A program made the translations under genes and the position numbers. The notes beneath the pieces are model-generated. The model saw only the letters and a list, made by a program, of their open reading frames with translations. It searched no databases and had not been told where the DNA came from. A stretch of 64,000 nucleotides of DNA from Actinomadura sp. NBRC 104425 (GTDB lineage: Bacteria; Actinomycetota; Actinomycetes; Streptosporangiales; Streptosporangiaceae), in the NCBI RefSeq assembly GCF_030269545.1, contig NZ_BSTN01000024.1, forward strand, positions 21,871 through 85,870. The letters run 5' to 3'. Below are positions 35,015 to 43,883 of the stretch, piece by piece; the first letter of the stretch is position 1, and every line of letters begins with the position of its first letter.

Positions 35015-35927
35015 TGTCGCGTTCCCCCATCACCTGGTCGGCTCCCCGGTCGAGCAGCCGGGCGGCGAGCTCGCGTCCCAGCTCCTCGGCCCGCTCGGGG
35101 GAGCCGCTTGCGGACAGCCGGATCTGGCGGCTGCCGTCGTGCGCCACGACGGATGCGGTCAGATGCAGCTTTTGTTCTACTTCGGCAGCGTATGCTCCCA
35201 CAGGTGCCGAACATCCCGCTTCCAGCACGGCGAGCACCGCGCGTTCGGCCGTGACCGCCCTCCGTGTCGCCGGGTCGTCGACCGCCGCCAGCAGCTCGCG
35301 CAGATCCTCCCGGTCGGCCCGGCACTCCACGGCCAGCGCGCCCTGCCCGGGGGCGGGCAGCATCGCGTCGGGCTCGAACACCTCGGCCACCTCGTCCAGG
35401 CGGCCGATCCGCCGCAGCCCGGCGTAGGCGAGCACCACCGCGTCCAGCTCCCCGGAGCTGACCTTCCGCAGCCGGGTGTCGGCGTTGCCGCGGATCGGGA
35501 CGATGTCCAGATCGGGGCGCAGCGCCCGCAGCTGCGCCACCCGGCGCGGCGAGCCGGTGCCGACCCGGGCGCCGCGCGGCAGGTCGGCCAGCTTGGCGGG
35601 ACCGCACAGGGCGTCGCGGGGGTCGTCGCGGCGCGGTATGGCGGCCAGCGCGATCCCCTCCGCCGGCGCGGTCGGCAGGTCCTTCAGCGAGTGCACCGCG
35701 AAGTCCACCTCGCCGGCCAGCAGCCGGTCGCGCAGGGCGTTGACGAACACCCCGGTTCCGCCGATCTGCGCGAGCAGCGCCCTGGACACATCACCCTCGG
35801 TGGTTACCCCCACCAGCTCGACAGCATGCCCCGTACGCTGGGACAACGCATCGCCGACGAGTCCGGACTGGGTCATGGCCATCAGGCTGCGACGCGTTCC
35901 CAGGCGCAGCGGCGCTCGCTCGTTCAC
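35001..35927 (-). CDS. hemC: Hydroxymethylbilane synthase / porphobilinogen deaminase (HemC)
   Basis: HemC polymerises four porphobilinogen units to hydroxymethylbilane. The 308-residue protein has the family blocks LGTRRSLMAMTQ at the N-terminus, DFAVHSLKDLP near residue 80, and PAPGQGALAVECR near residue 200. The cysteine that carries the dipyrromethane cofactor is in LEAGCSAPVGAYA near residue 245. The GTG start overlaps the hemA stop (GTGA). Confidence 0.97.
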   Translation of the reverse strand: MNERAPLRLGTRRSLMAMTQSGLVGDALSQRTGHAVELVGVTTEGDVSRALLAQIGGTGVFVNALRDRLLAGEVDFAVHSLKDLPTAPAEGIALAAIPRRDDPRDALCGPAKLADLPRGARVGTGSPRRVAQLRALRPDLDIVPIRGNADTRLRKVSSGELDAVVLAYAGLRRIGRLDEVAEVFEPDAMLPAPGQGALAVECRADREDLRELLAAVDDPATRRAVTAERAVLAVLEAGCSAPVGAYAAEVEQKLHLTASVVAHDGSRQIRLSASGSPERAEELGRELAARLLDRGADQVMGERDIEPR

Positions 35928-37243
35928 GACTCGGTTCCTTCGGTGATGTCGGCGCGCGTGACCGCCTCCGGCGCCTTGGGGTCGAGGTCGAACAGCCGGC
36001 GGAGCGCCTCGGCGTAGGTGTCCCCGCCCGGCGCCGAGGCCAGTTCCTTGACCCGCACGGTCGGGGCGTGCAGCAGCTTGTCCACGACCCGGCGCACCGT
36101 GTGGGCGATCTCACGGCGGGCACGCTCGTCCAGGTCGGGCAGGCGGCCGCAGAGCCGGGCCAGCTCGGCGTCGACCACCTCGGCGGCCTTGCTGCGCAGC
36201 GCCACCACGGTGGGCGCCACGGCGGCGGCGCGGGCGGCGCCGAGGAAGGCGGCCACCTCGTCGGCGACGATGCGGCGCACCGCCTCGATCGCCTCCGGCC
36301 CGACCGCGTCGGCGGCCTCCTGCGCGGTGCGCAGGTCGTCCAGCCCGGCCAGGGCCGCATCGGGCAGCGCCCGCACGGCGGCCGGGTCGATGTCGTGCGG
36401 CAGCGCCAGGTCGAGGAAGAAGCGGCGCCGCCCGTCGCCGGCCAGGCCCTGCAGCTGGTCGGCGGTCAGCACCAGCCCGGTGGCGCCGGTGCAGGACACC
36501 ACCAGGTCGGCCTCGGCCAGCGCCTCCTCCAGCCGGGACAGCTCCACCGCGCGGGCGGGCACCTGCGCCGACTCGGCCAGCCGGACGGCCCGCTCGTAGG
36601 TGCGGTTGGCCACGATGATCTCGCGGGCGCCGACCCGGGCCAGCGTCGCCACGGCCAACCCGCTCATCGAGCCGGCCCCGACGACCAGGGCGCGGACGGC
36701 GTCCAGCGGCCCCAGGTGCGCGGACGCGACCTCCAGGCCCACGCTGACCAGCGACGCGCCGACCTTGTCGATGCCCGTCTCGTGGTGCGCGCGCTTGCCC
36801 ACGCGCAGCGCCCGCTGCAGCACGTCGTGCAGGGTGCGGCCGATGGTGCCCTCGTCCTGGGCGAGCCGGAACGCCTGGCGCAGCTGCCCGAGGATCTGCC
36901 CCTCGCCCACGACCATGGACTCAAGGCCGCACGCCACCGAGAAGACGTGCTGGATCGCGCGGTCCTCGTAGTGGACGTACAGGTGCCGCGACAGGTCGTC
37001 CAGCGGCACCCCCGAGTGCAGCGACAGCAGCTCGGAGATGCGCGACACCCCGCCGTGGAACTTGTCGACCACGGCGTAGACCTCGACCCGGTTGCAGGTC
37101 GATACGATCACGGCCTCCGCCACATGCGGGGAGTCGCCCGTCTCGTGCAGCAGCTTGACCAGGTCGTCACCGGACACCGACACGCGCTCCAGCAGCGGTA
37201 CCGGCGCGCTGCGGTGACTCAGCCCGACCACCAGCACGCTCAT
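35924..37243 (-). CDS. hemA: Glutamyl-tRNA reductase (HemA)
   Basis: HemA reduces glutamyl-tRNA to glutamate-1-semialdehyde with NADPH, the committed step of C5 tetrapyrrole synthesis. The catalytic cysteine is in VIVSTCNRVEVYA near residue 50. Other signatures are GLESMVVGEGQILGQ near residue 107 and the nucleotide motif VVGAGSMSGLAV near residue 180. I choose the ATG at 37243 (MSVLVVGLSHRSAP), which has a GGTGGAG ribosome site and fits homologues. The upstream ATG at 37288 would overlap rex. The predicted length is 439 residues. Confidence 0.96.
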   Translation of the reverse strand: MSVLVVGLSHRSAPVPLLERVSVSGDDLVKLLHETGDSPHVAEAVIVSTCNRVEVYAVVDKFHGGVSRISELLSLHSGVPLDDLSRHLYVHYEDRAIQHVFSVACGLESMVVGEGQILGQLRQAFRLAQDEGTIGRTLHDVLQRALRVGKRAHHETGIDKVGASLVSVGLEVASAHLGPLDAVRALVVGAGSMSGLAVATLARVGAREIIVANRTYERAVRLAESAQVPARAVELSRLEEALAEADLVVSCTGATGLVLTADQLQGLAGDGRRRFFLDLALPHDIDPAAVRALPDAALAGLDDLRTAQEAADAVGPEAIEAVRRIVADEVAAFLGAARAAAVAPTVVALRSKAAEVVDAELARLCGRLPDLDERARREIAHTVRRVVDKLLHAPTVRVKELASAPGGDTYAEALRRLFDLDPKAPEAVTRADITEGTES

Positions 37244-37277
37244 CGGCACTCCACCCTTTCGCGGACCCTCGGCACTG

Positions 37278-38018
37278 TCATAGCTCAACCGCCTCTACGT
37301 ACTGGGCGGTCTCCGACGGTCGATCGCCATCGCCCGCCGCCTCGTAACCGCCCGGCCCACCGGCCTTGCGCTGCTCGTGGAATGCCAAAATCTGCAGCTC
37401 GATCGACAGGTCGACCTTGCGCACGTCGACCCCGTCGGGCACCGACAGCACCACGGGGGCGAAGTTGAGGACGCTCGTCACCCCGGCCGCGACCACCCGG
37501 TCGCACACGCTCTGGGCGGCGGCCGCCGGCGTGGCGATCACGGCGATGGACACGCCGCGCTCGGCGATCACGTCCTCCAGCCGGTCGATGTGCTCCACGG
37601 GCATCCCGGCGATCTCCTGCCCGACGATGGCCTCGTCGGCGTCCAGCAGACCCGCGACACGGAACCCGCGGGAGGCGAACCCGCCATAACCGGCCAGCGC
37701 ACGCCCCAGGTTACCCACGCCTATGATGGCCACGACCCAGTCCTGGGTGAGGCCCAGCTCACGGGAGATCTGGTAGACGAGGTACTCCACCTCGTAGCCC
37801 ACCCCGCGGGTGCCGTACGACCCCAGATGCGACAGGTCCTTGCGCAGCTTGGCGGAGTTCACCCCCGCCGCCGCCGCGAGCTCCTCGGACGAGACGGTGG
37901 ACACTCCGCGCTCCTGCAGGGCGTGCAGGGCCCGCAGGTAGACCGGCAGGCGTGCCACGGTGGCCTCTGGGATGCCGCGGTCGGCGCGGTCGCGGTTGCG
38001 AGTCTGTCGTGATGTCAC
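37278..38018 (-). CDS. rex: Redox-sensing transcriptional repressor Rex
   Basis: Rex represses respiratory genes when NAD+ is high and leaves DNA when NADH binds. The 246-residue protein has a winged helix at about residues 20-80 (SSEELAAAAGVNSAKLRKDLSHLGSYG) and a Rossmann domain with VAIIGVGNLGRALAGY near residue 95. The start is the GTG at 38018. It heads rex-hemACDB in the same arrangement known from Streptomyces, where Rex regulates its own operon. Three Rex-like operators occur in the window: here, before menJ and before nuoA. Confidence 0.95.
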   Translation of the reverse strand: MTSRQTRNRDRADRGIPEATVARLPVYLRALHALQERGVSTVSSEELAAAAGVNSAKLRKDLSHLGSYGTRGVGYEVEYLVYQISRELGLTQDWVVAIIGVGNLGRALAGYGGFASRGFRVAGLLDADEAIVGQEIAGMPVEHIDRLEDVIAERGVSIAVIATPAAAAQSVCDRVVAAGVTSVLNFAPVVLSVPDGVDVRKVDLSIELQILAFHEQRKAGGPGGYEAAGDGDRPSETAQYVEAVEL

Positions 38019-38084
38019 GGCCTGCTCTTCGGGGGCTCGACTCTGCGGGTGGGGCCGCTGGCCCCTGCCCCCCAGGTTAAGCCT

Positions 38085-38103
38085 TTGTGAATACATGCAC
38101 GAA
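38085..38103. promoter_or_regulatory. Putative degenerate Rex operator upstream of rex
   Basis: TTGTGAATACATGCACGAA lies about 67 bases upstream of the rex GTG. The core GTGAA-N4-TGCAC differs by one base from the Rex half-site pair GTGAA-N4-TTCAC. The location fits autoregulation as described for the Streptomyces rex operon. It is weaker than the menJ site. Confidence 0.5.
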
Positions 38104-38250
38104 GTCACCCCCCGGCCGAGCGTTCTACGGCACCTCTCCGCGAAGTGCCGCAAACCCCCTTTAACGTGGGGCGTTCCTCATGAGGCCGGACGAAACGCTG
38201 TGACCGATCAGACGTCGTCGTCGATCATCGAACAACGGCCTACAACGCCG

Positions 38251-38502
38251 TCAGCGGCCGCGCAATTCCTCGATCGCCGCGCGCAGCCGGTTCTCGTCCA
38301 CCCGCCAGAAATCGTGCTGCACCCCGTTGATCAACGTGACCGGGATCTGTTCCCAGTACAGCCGGGTGTCCTCCTCGGACCGGGTGATGTCGCGCTCCTC
38401 CCAGCGCACCCCGGTATCGGCGGCGACCCGCTCGATCACCGCGCGGGCGTCGTCGCACAGATGGCAGCCCGGCTTGCCGAGCAGAGTGATCACGATGTCC
38501 AT
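38251..38502 (-). CDS. Glutaredoxin-family protein
   Basis: The 83-residue thioredoxin-fold protein has the redox pair in GKPGCHLCDDARAVIE near residue 13 and the cis-proline block QIPVTLINGV near residue 53. It matches the short DUF836-like glutaredoxin family common next to rex in actinobacteria. The partner is unknown. It starts 17 bases after the stop of the upstream ABM-domain gene, on the same strand. Confidence 0.88.
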   Translation of the reverse strand: MDIVITLLGKPGCHLCDDARAVIERVAADTGVRWEERDITRSEEDTRLYWEQIPVTLINGVQHDFWRVDENRLRAAIEELRGR

Positions 38503-38518
38503 GGGCCTGGGTACGGGG

Positions 38519-39835
38519 TCAGGGGAAGTCGGGCACGCCGTGCGCGGACGGCGGTCTGGACTGGGGCAGCGGCGGCAGCTTGGCGCTGCCGAGCCGTACC
38601 TCGATCACGTTGGTGGCCAGCACGTGGGTGCGCGACTCGGCCATGAAGCGCCGCAGGTGCGGCTGGCCGCGGTGCGCCGCGAACGCCGCTTCGTCGCGGA
38701 ACAGCTGGTAGAAGATGCGCTGGGTGGGGGCGCCCACCACCTGGTGGCAGGCGAAGATCACGGTGTCCGGCTCGGCGGCGATGGCCGCCTGCACCAGCTC
38801 GTCGGCCAGCCGGTCGAACGCCTCCTCGCGCCCGTCCAGCAGCGTGTAGACGGTGATCTGGCCGCACGCCGTCGACGCCTCCCGGCCGGAAGCGGCCCCG
38901 GCGGCTCCGGCGGCCGCGGCGGCCACCGCGTCGTCCACGGTGGACGACGGGGAGGGCTGCTCGGGGAAGCGGACCTCCTCGACCTGCTGCTCGGGGAAGC
39001 GCAGCTCTCCGCGCTTGCCCGCGGGCGGCGCGGCCCCCGCGGCCGGGGCCTGCTCGGCCGCCGCCGCGCTGTACGGCTGGTCGGCGTAGCCGCGGTCGCC
39101 GTAGCCCTCCTCGTCGTAGCCCTCGTCGTCGTAGCCGGTGGCGGGCTCCTCGCCGTCGTAGGCCTCGTCGTCGGCGTAGACGGGGATGGTGCGCGTCGCG
39201 CCGTACCAGACCAGCCCGGCGGCGGCGCCCAGGGCGAGGACGGCCAGCGGGGCGGGCAGCAGCCCGCGGCTGCCGCTGACGACCAGCACCCCGGCCAGGG
39301 CCACCAGCGCGACCGGGATCAGCAGCTCGCCCGCCTCGCGGTCCTGCTTGCTCGCCAGGACGGCGGTGAAGGCCGCGCACGCCACCAGCGCGACGACCGC
39401 CACCACGTGCGCGCCGTCCACCAGCAGCAGCGGGATCGCATCGTAGGTGTCGCGGGGCTTGGGCAGCGCCTTGCTGAACGAGCCGCGCAGCGGGTCGACC
39501 AGCAGGATGACGGTGGCCACCACCGAGTACGACACCGCGAACAGCCAGGCCGCGAACCGCACCTGGACCACGCGGGCGATCAACTCGATCATGCCCAGCG
39601 CCAACCAGACCGGCGCCAGCAGCGCCGCGCCGAGCTCGCTCACCCGGAACAGCGGACCGGCCCAGCCGAGCAGGAAGCCGATCGCCATGGCGGCCAGCGC
39701 CAGGCTCAGCCCGACCATGGTCACCGACCATGCGATCAGGTACAGCGACCGGTCCTTGGAGGCGCGCGAGATCAGCAACCCGGTGGCCACTAAGGCACCC
39801 AGGGTCGCCGGCAGCGCGAGAAGAGCATCCACCAT
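38519..39835 (-). CDS. Multi-pass membrane protein fused to an ABM (quinol monooxygenase-like) domain
   Basis: The 438-residue protein begins with about seven transmembrane helices (residues 1-225). A Tyr/Asp/Glu/Gly-rich spacer follows (about 230-265, GYDDEGYDEEGYGDRGY), then a Pro/Ala spacer, then a C-terminal domain (about 335-430). That domain has the pattern of the antibiotic-biosynthesis-monooxygenase family: ITVYTLLDGREEAFDRL and FYQLFRDEAAFAAHRGQPHLRRF. The ABM fold includes quinol monooxygenases, so a redox role near rex is possible but unproved. The ATG at 39835 is the only plausible start. It is divergent from bldN. Confidence 0.75.
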   Translation of the reverse strand: MVDALLALPATLGALVATGLLISRASKDRSLYLIAWSVTMVGLSLALAAMAIGFLLGWAGPLFRVSELGAALLAPVWLALGMIELIARVVQVRFAAWLFAVSYSVVATVILLVDPLRGSFSKALPKPRDTYDAIPLLLVDGAHVVAVVALVACAAFTAVLASKQDREAGELLIPVALVALAGVLVVSGSRGLLPAPLAVLALGAAAGLVWYGATRTIPVYADDEAYDGEEPATGYDDEGYDEEGYGDRGYADQPYSAAAAEQAPAAGAAPPAGKRGELRFPEQQVEEVRFPEQPSPSSTVDDAVAAAAAGAAGAASGREASTACGQITVYTLLDGREEAFDRLADELVQAAIAAEPDTVIFACHQVVGAPTQRIFYQLFRDEAAFAAHRGQPHLRRFMAESRTHVLATNVIEVRLGSAKLPPLPQSRPPSAHGVPDFP

Positions 39836-39970
39836 CGCGCCCCATGGTGCCCGATGCGGAGCGATGAAGGGTAACCGCTCCCCGGCCGGGCGCACCATTG
39901 CCTGTCGTACGGCTCGCTCTCTACAGTGGCTTTCCACGCCGGAGGTCGCGTACGCCCCGAGGAGAACTGC

Positions 39971-40663
39971 ATGAGCAGCTTGACCCTCGACGCCCGAGTG
40001 GCAGCGTTCCCGTCGATCCCCTGGTTCTCCTCGCGCACCGGCGCGTCCCGGCGCGGGCACGACATCCGACCGCGCGACGCCCCGGCCGACGTCCCTGCCG
40101 ACGGGGCGACCCGCGCCGATGCCGTGAAGGCGCTCGTGCTGCGCGCCCGCGACGGCGACGTCGAGGCGTTCGGCACCCTCTACGACCACTACGTCGGGCT
40201 GGTCTACCGCTACGTCTACTACCGGGTCGAGGCGCATCCGCTCGCCGAGGACCTCACCAGCGAGACGTTCCTGCGCGCAATGCGGCGGATGGCCGACTTC
40301 ACCTGGCAGGGCAGGGACTTCGGGGCCTGGCTGGTCACCATCGCCCGCAACCTGGTCGCCGACCACTTCAAGTCCGGCCGCTACCGGCTGGAGATCTGCA
40401 CCGCCGAGCTGCTGGAGCCGGGTCTGCCGCAGGAGGGCCCCGAGCGCGCCGTGCTCGACTCGCTGACCAACCGGACGCTGCTGGAGGCGGTGCGGCGGCT
40501 CGGCTCCGAACAGCAGGAGTGCGTGGTGCTGCGGTTCCTGCACGGCCTATCGGTGGCCGAGACCGCCCTGGTGATGGGCAAGAAGCCGGGGGCGATCAAG
40601 GCGTTGCAGCACCGGGCGATGCGGTCGCTGGCCCGGATGCTCCCCGACGACCTGCGCGCCTGA
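39971..40663 (+). CDS. bldN: ECF RNA polymerase sigma factor BldN
   Basis: The 230-residue protein has sigma region 2 (about 52-120, DLTSETFLRAMRR and FTWQGRDFGAWLVTIARNL) and region 4 (about 165-220, QECVVLRFLHGLSVAETALVMGK). These blocks match Streptomyces BldN, which is needed for chaplin and rodlin genes and aerial hyphae. An N-terminal extension of about 50 residues, shorter than the roughly 86-residue prosequence of Streptomyces BldN, precedes region 2. The ATG at 39971 has a GAGGAG ribosome site. The anti-sigma RsbN usually next to bldN in Streptomyces is not present here. Confidence 0.88.
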   Translation: MSSLTLDARVAAFPSIPWFSSRTGASRRGHDIRPRDAPADVPADGATRADAVKALVLRARDGDVEAFGTLYDHYVGLVYRYVYYRVEAHPLAEDLTSETFLRAMRRMADFTWQGRDFGAWLVTIARNLVADHFKSGRYRLEICTAELLEPGLPQEGPERAVLDSLTNRTLLEAVRRLGSEQQECVVLRFLHGLSVAETALVMGKKPGAIKALQHRAMRSLARMLPDDLRA

Positions 40664-40781
40664 CCGCATGTCCGTCCGGGCGGCCCCGACTTTTCCGCGC
40701 GGCGGTTACGCAAAGTGAGGACTGTCCCAATTCTGGAGGTAAGAGCGGCTGCCGCGGGCGCCGTTGACTAGGCTCGGGCCC

Positions 40782-41657
40782 ATGCGGCTTTTCTGGCGGC
40801 GCGGCAAGGACACCGACCACGTGAGCGCCGGCGAGGCGGCCGCCGCGGCGGCGGCCGGTCCGGGGCGTGCGCTGCCGGAGCCGGACCCGGCGTCGGCGGC
40901 GTTCTTCGACGTCGACAACACCATGATGCGCGGCGCGTCGATCTACTACTTCGCCCGCGGCCTCGCCGCGCGCAAGCTGTTCACGATGCGCGACCTGGCG
41001 ATGTTCGCCTGGGGGCAGGCCGCGTTCCGGCTGCGCGGCACCGAGAACGCCGAGCACATCTCCACCGCCCGCGAGGCCGCGCTGGCGTTCGTGGCCGGGC
41101 AGAAGGTCAGCGACCTGGAGGCGCTGAGCGAAGAGATCTACGACGAGGTGATGGCCGACCGCATCTGGCACGGCACCCGCGGCCTGGCGCTGCAGCACCT
41201 GGACGCGGGACGGCGGGTGTGGCTGGTCACCGCCACCCCGGTGGAGGTGGCCCGCGTCATCGCGCACCGGCTGGGCCTGACCGGGGCGCTCGGCACCGTC
41301 GCCGAGACCCGCGACGGCGTCTACACCGGGCGGCTGGTCGGCAACCTGCTGCACGGGGAGGCCAAGGCCGAGGCGATCCGTGCGCTGGCCCAGCGCGAGG
41401 GCCTGGACCTGTCCCGCTGCCACGCCTACAGCGACTCGATCAACGACCTGCCGATGCTGACGTCCGTCGGCCATCCGAACGCCGTCAACCCCGACTCGGA
41501 CCTGCGCGCACACGCCAAGCAGCACGGCTGGCCGATCCACGACTTCCGCACCGGCCGCAAGGTCACCATGGTGGCGCTGCCCGCGGCCGCCGGTGCGGGC
41601 GCGCTGGCCGGGGGCGTCGCGGCGGGCATCGCGCTGCGCAAGCACTACCGCGGCTGA
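40782..41657 (+). CDS. HAD-IB family phosphatase (SerB-like)
   Basis: This 291-residue hydrolase belongs to the HAD-IB group. The nucleophile motif is FFDVDNTMMRG near residue 43, and the third motif is CHAYSDSINDLPML near residue 218. A C-terminal segment (MVALPAAAGAGALAGGVAAGIAL) is hydrophobic and could tether it to the membrane. The substrate is unknown; relatives act on phosphoserine or phospholipid-derived compounds. A TTG at 40764 in frame is an alternative start. It follows bldN by about 120 bases. Confidence 0.82.
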   Translation: MRLFWRRGKDTDHVSAGEAAAAAAAGPGRALPEPDPASAAFFDVDNTMMRGASIYYFARGLAARKLFTMRDLAMFAWGQAAFRLRGTENAEHISTAREAALAFVAGQKVSDLEALSEEIYDEVMADRIWHGTRGLALQHLDAGRRVWLVTATPVEVARVIAHRLGLTGALGTVAETRDGVYTGRLVGNLLHGEAKAEAIRALAQREGLDLSRCHAYSDSINDLPMLTSVGHPNAVNPDSDLRAHAKQHGWPIHDFRTGRKVTMVALPAAAGAGALAGGVAAGIALRKHYRG

Positions 41658-41702
41658 CCCCCGCCCGAGCACGCGCGACCGAGCCCCCCGGGGGCGGCGC
41701 GG

Positions 41703-42707
41703 TCAGAAGAAGGCGGGGCCGCGGCGCAGCAGCGTGTCGTACACCATCTGCTGGATGGTCTCGCGGACGTGGTCGGTGATGTTGAAGACCGTCATCGGGT
41801 CGTCGGCGGCCTCCGGCCCGTACTCGGCCAGCGTCATCGGCTCACCGAACTGGATCATCCACTTGGACGGCAGCGGCACCAGCCCCGCCAGGCCGAGCAG
41901 CGGCCAGGTCGGGGTGATCGGAAAGTACGGCAGGCCGAGCAGCCGGGCCAGCGGCCGCAGGTCGGCGATCTTGGGGTAGATCTCCTCGGCCCCGACGATC
42001 GCGCACGGGACGATCGGCGCGCCGGTGCGCAGTGCGGTCTCCACGAACCCGCCGCGGCCGAACCGCTGCAGCCGGTACCGCTCGGCGAACGGCTTGCCGA
42101 CCCCCTTGAAGCCCTCCGGGAACACCCCGACCAGTTCGCCCTTGTCCAGCAGCCGGGCCGCGTCGGACGGGCAGGCCAGCGTGTGCCCGGCCTTGCGCGA
42201 CAGATGCCCCAGCAGCGGCACCTGGTAGATCAGGTCGGCGCCGAGCAGCCGCAGGTCGCGGCCCAGGTGGTCGTGCATCGCCACGGTGAGCATCAGCCCG
42301 TCCAAGGGCAGCGTGCCCGAGTGGTTGGCGACGACGAGCGCGGGCCCCTGGGACGGGACGTGCTCCAGCCCGAGCAGCTCGGTGCGGAACCAGTGCCGAA
42401 ACAGCGCCCGCGCGGCCGGCAGCAGCACGGTGGCGTTGAGCTCGGGGTCGAAGCCGAACTCGTCCACCTCGTACTCGCCCGCCAGGCGGTGGCGCAGGAA
42501 CGCCAGCCCGGAGGCGATCCGGCGCTCCAGCGACGGCCCCTTGGACCGCTCGTCGGACGGCTCGCCGTCGTGACCGGCGGCGCCGCGCCGGGCCGTGTCG
42601 AGCCGGATCACCCGCGCGCCCTCGGCGGCGTCCGCCGCGTCCTCGACGCGGTCGCCCACCGCATCCGGGGGGACGCGTCGGTCGTCCTGGTCGTGCTGCG
42701 CGTTCAT
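41703..42707 (-). CDS. Lysophospholipid acyltransferase family protein (PlsC-like)
   Basis: The 334-residue protein has a hydrophilic N-terminus (about 80 residues), then a glycerolipid acyltransferase domain. VVANHSGTLPLDGLML near residue 125 is the active-site histidine/aspartate block, with two more residues between His and Asp than the usual HX4D. ELVGVFPEGFKG near residue 190 is the substrate-binding block. It probably acylates a lysophospholipid or diacylglycerol at the membrane. It converges with the HAD gene and is downstream of the SDR gene. Confidence 0.85.
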   Translation of the reverse strand: MNAQHDQDDRRVPPDAVGDRVEDAADAAEGARVIRLDTARRGAAGHDGEPSDERSKGPSLERRIASGLAFLRHRLAGEYEVDEFGFDPELNATVLLPAARALFRHWFRTELLGLEHVPSQGPALVVANHSGTLPLDGLMLTVAMHDHLGRDLRLLGADLIYQVPLLGHLSRKAGHTLACPSDAARLLDKGELVGVFPEGFKGVGKPFAERYRLQRFGRGGFVETALRTGAPIVPCAIVGAEEIYPKIADLRPLARLLGLPYFPITPTWPLLGLAGLVPLPSKWMIQFGEPMTLAEYGPEAADDPMTVFNITDHVRETIQQMVYDTLLRRGPAFF

Positions 42708-42819
42708 TCGTCGGGAACCTCCCTCCGCACGAGCCGGGACCTGCGCCTGTGGCCCATCGTTCCCTTCGGCGCCCGCCTGTGAACGCCGCGACCGGCACCG
42801 CCGCGCGGTGCCCCGCCGG

Positions 42820-43857
42820 TCAGTGCCGCACCAGCGCGGAGCCGAGCCGTTCGAGCAGGCCGAGCGGCCCCGGCTGCCCCATGCCGTGGGCCGACAGGAA
42901 CTCGGCGAACGCCGCCTCCGTCGAGTGCTTCGGCCGCCACGACAGCTCGGCCACCAGCCGGGAGGTGTCGACCACCCGCCCGTACATCAGCAGCCGCAGC
43001 AGCTCCGGGGAGAACCCGGTCTGCCCGGCGAACCTGCGGCCCATGTCGCCCAGCACCGACAGCGACTGCGCGGGCATCGGCAGGAAGGGGCGCCCCGCGC
43101 GGCGCAGCGCCTGCGACAGCAGCAGCACGCCGTCGCCCGCCACGTTGAAGGTGCCGGGATGGTCCTCCACGGTCATCCGGCGCAGCACCTCGATGCCGTC
43201 GTCCTCGTGCACGAACTGCAGGCGCGGGTCGAACCCGAGCACCGTCGGCACCACCGGCATCCGCAGGTACCGGGTGAACGGCGAATCCACGCCCGGGCCG
43301 AGGAAGTTGACGAAGCGCAGCACCGACACCGTCAGGTCCGAACGGCGCCGCTGCAGTCCGCGCACATAGCCCTCGACCTCGACGGCGTCCTTGGCGTACC
43401 CGTGGGCGGGCGCCTCGACCGGCTCGTCGCGCTCGGTGAACACCGCGGGGTCCATCGGCGAGGAGCCGTACACCGCGGCCGAGGACCGCACGACGAGCTT
43501 GCGCATGTCCGGCGAGCGCTGGCAGGCGGCCAGCAGCTGCATGGTGCCGATGACGTTGAGCTCCTTCACCTTCGACCGCGGAACCGACTGGGCGGTCACC
43601 AGGCTCAGGTGGACCACCGTGTCGACCCTGGCCGAGGCGATGACCTTCGCGATGCTCGGCGTGCGGATGTCGACGCGCACGAACTCGGTGCGTCCGAGCG
43701 GCGTCGTGGGGGGGACCGTGTCCACGCCGATGACCCGCTCGATGCCGGGATCGGCCTGGAGGGTGCTGGCGACCCGCGCTCCCAGGAACCGGGACACACC
43801 CGTGACCAGAACCACGCGGGCCGCGGCGGTGGGCATGGAAGACACTGTGCGCCCCAC
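42820..43857 (-). CDS. NAD-dependent epimerase/dehydratase (extended SDR) family protein
   Basis: The 345-residue protein has a Rossmann N-terminus (VVLVTGVSRFLGARVA) and SDR-like blocks VRSSAAVYGSSP near residue 128 and LRFVNFLGPGVDSP near residue 182. The middle glycine of TGxxGxxG is Arg and the expected YxxxK reads YAKDA, so the usual catalytic lysine is missing at that position. It may be a divergent or non-catalytic SDR. A GTG at 43857 is used; an ATG seven codons later is possible. It lies upstream of the acyltransferase gene on the same strand and may act with it on a lipid. Confidence 0.8.
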   Translation of the reverse strand: MGRTVSSMPTAAARVVLVTGVSRFLGARVASTLQADPGIERVIGVDTVPPTTPLGRTEFVRVDIRTPSIAKVIASARVDTVVHLSLVTAQSVPRSKVKELNVIGTMQLLAACQRSPDMRKLVVRSSAAVYGSSPMDPAVFTERDEPVEAPAHGYAKDAVEVEGYVRGLQRRRSDLTVSVLRFVNFLGPGVDSPFTRYLRMPVVPTVLGFDPRLQFVHEDDGIEVLRRMTVEDHPGTFNVAGDGVLLLSQALRRAGRPFLPMPAQSLSVLGDMGRRFAGQTGFSPELLRLLMYGRVVDTSRLVAELSWRPKHSTEAAFAEFLSAHGMGQPGPLGLLERLGSALVRH

Positions 43858-43883
43858 CCCTTACGGCTGAATGGCCGGCGTGT

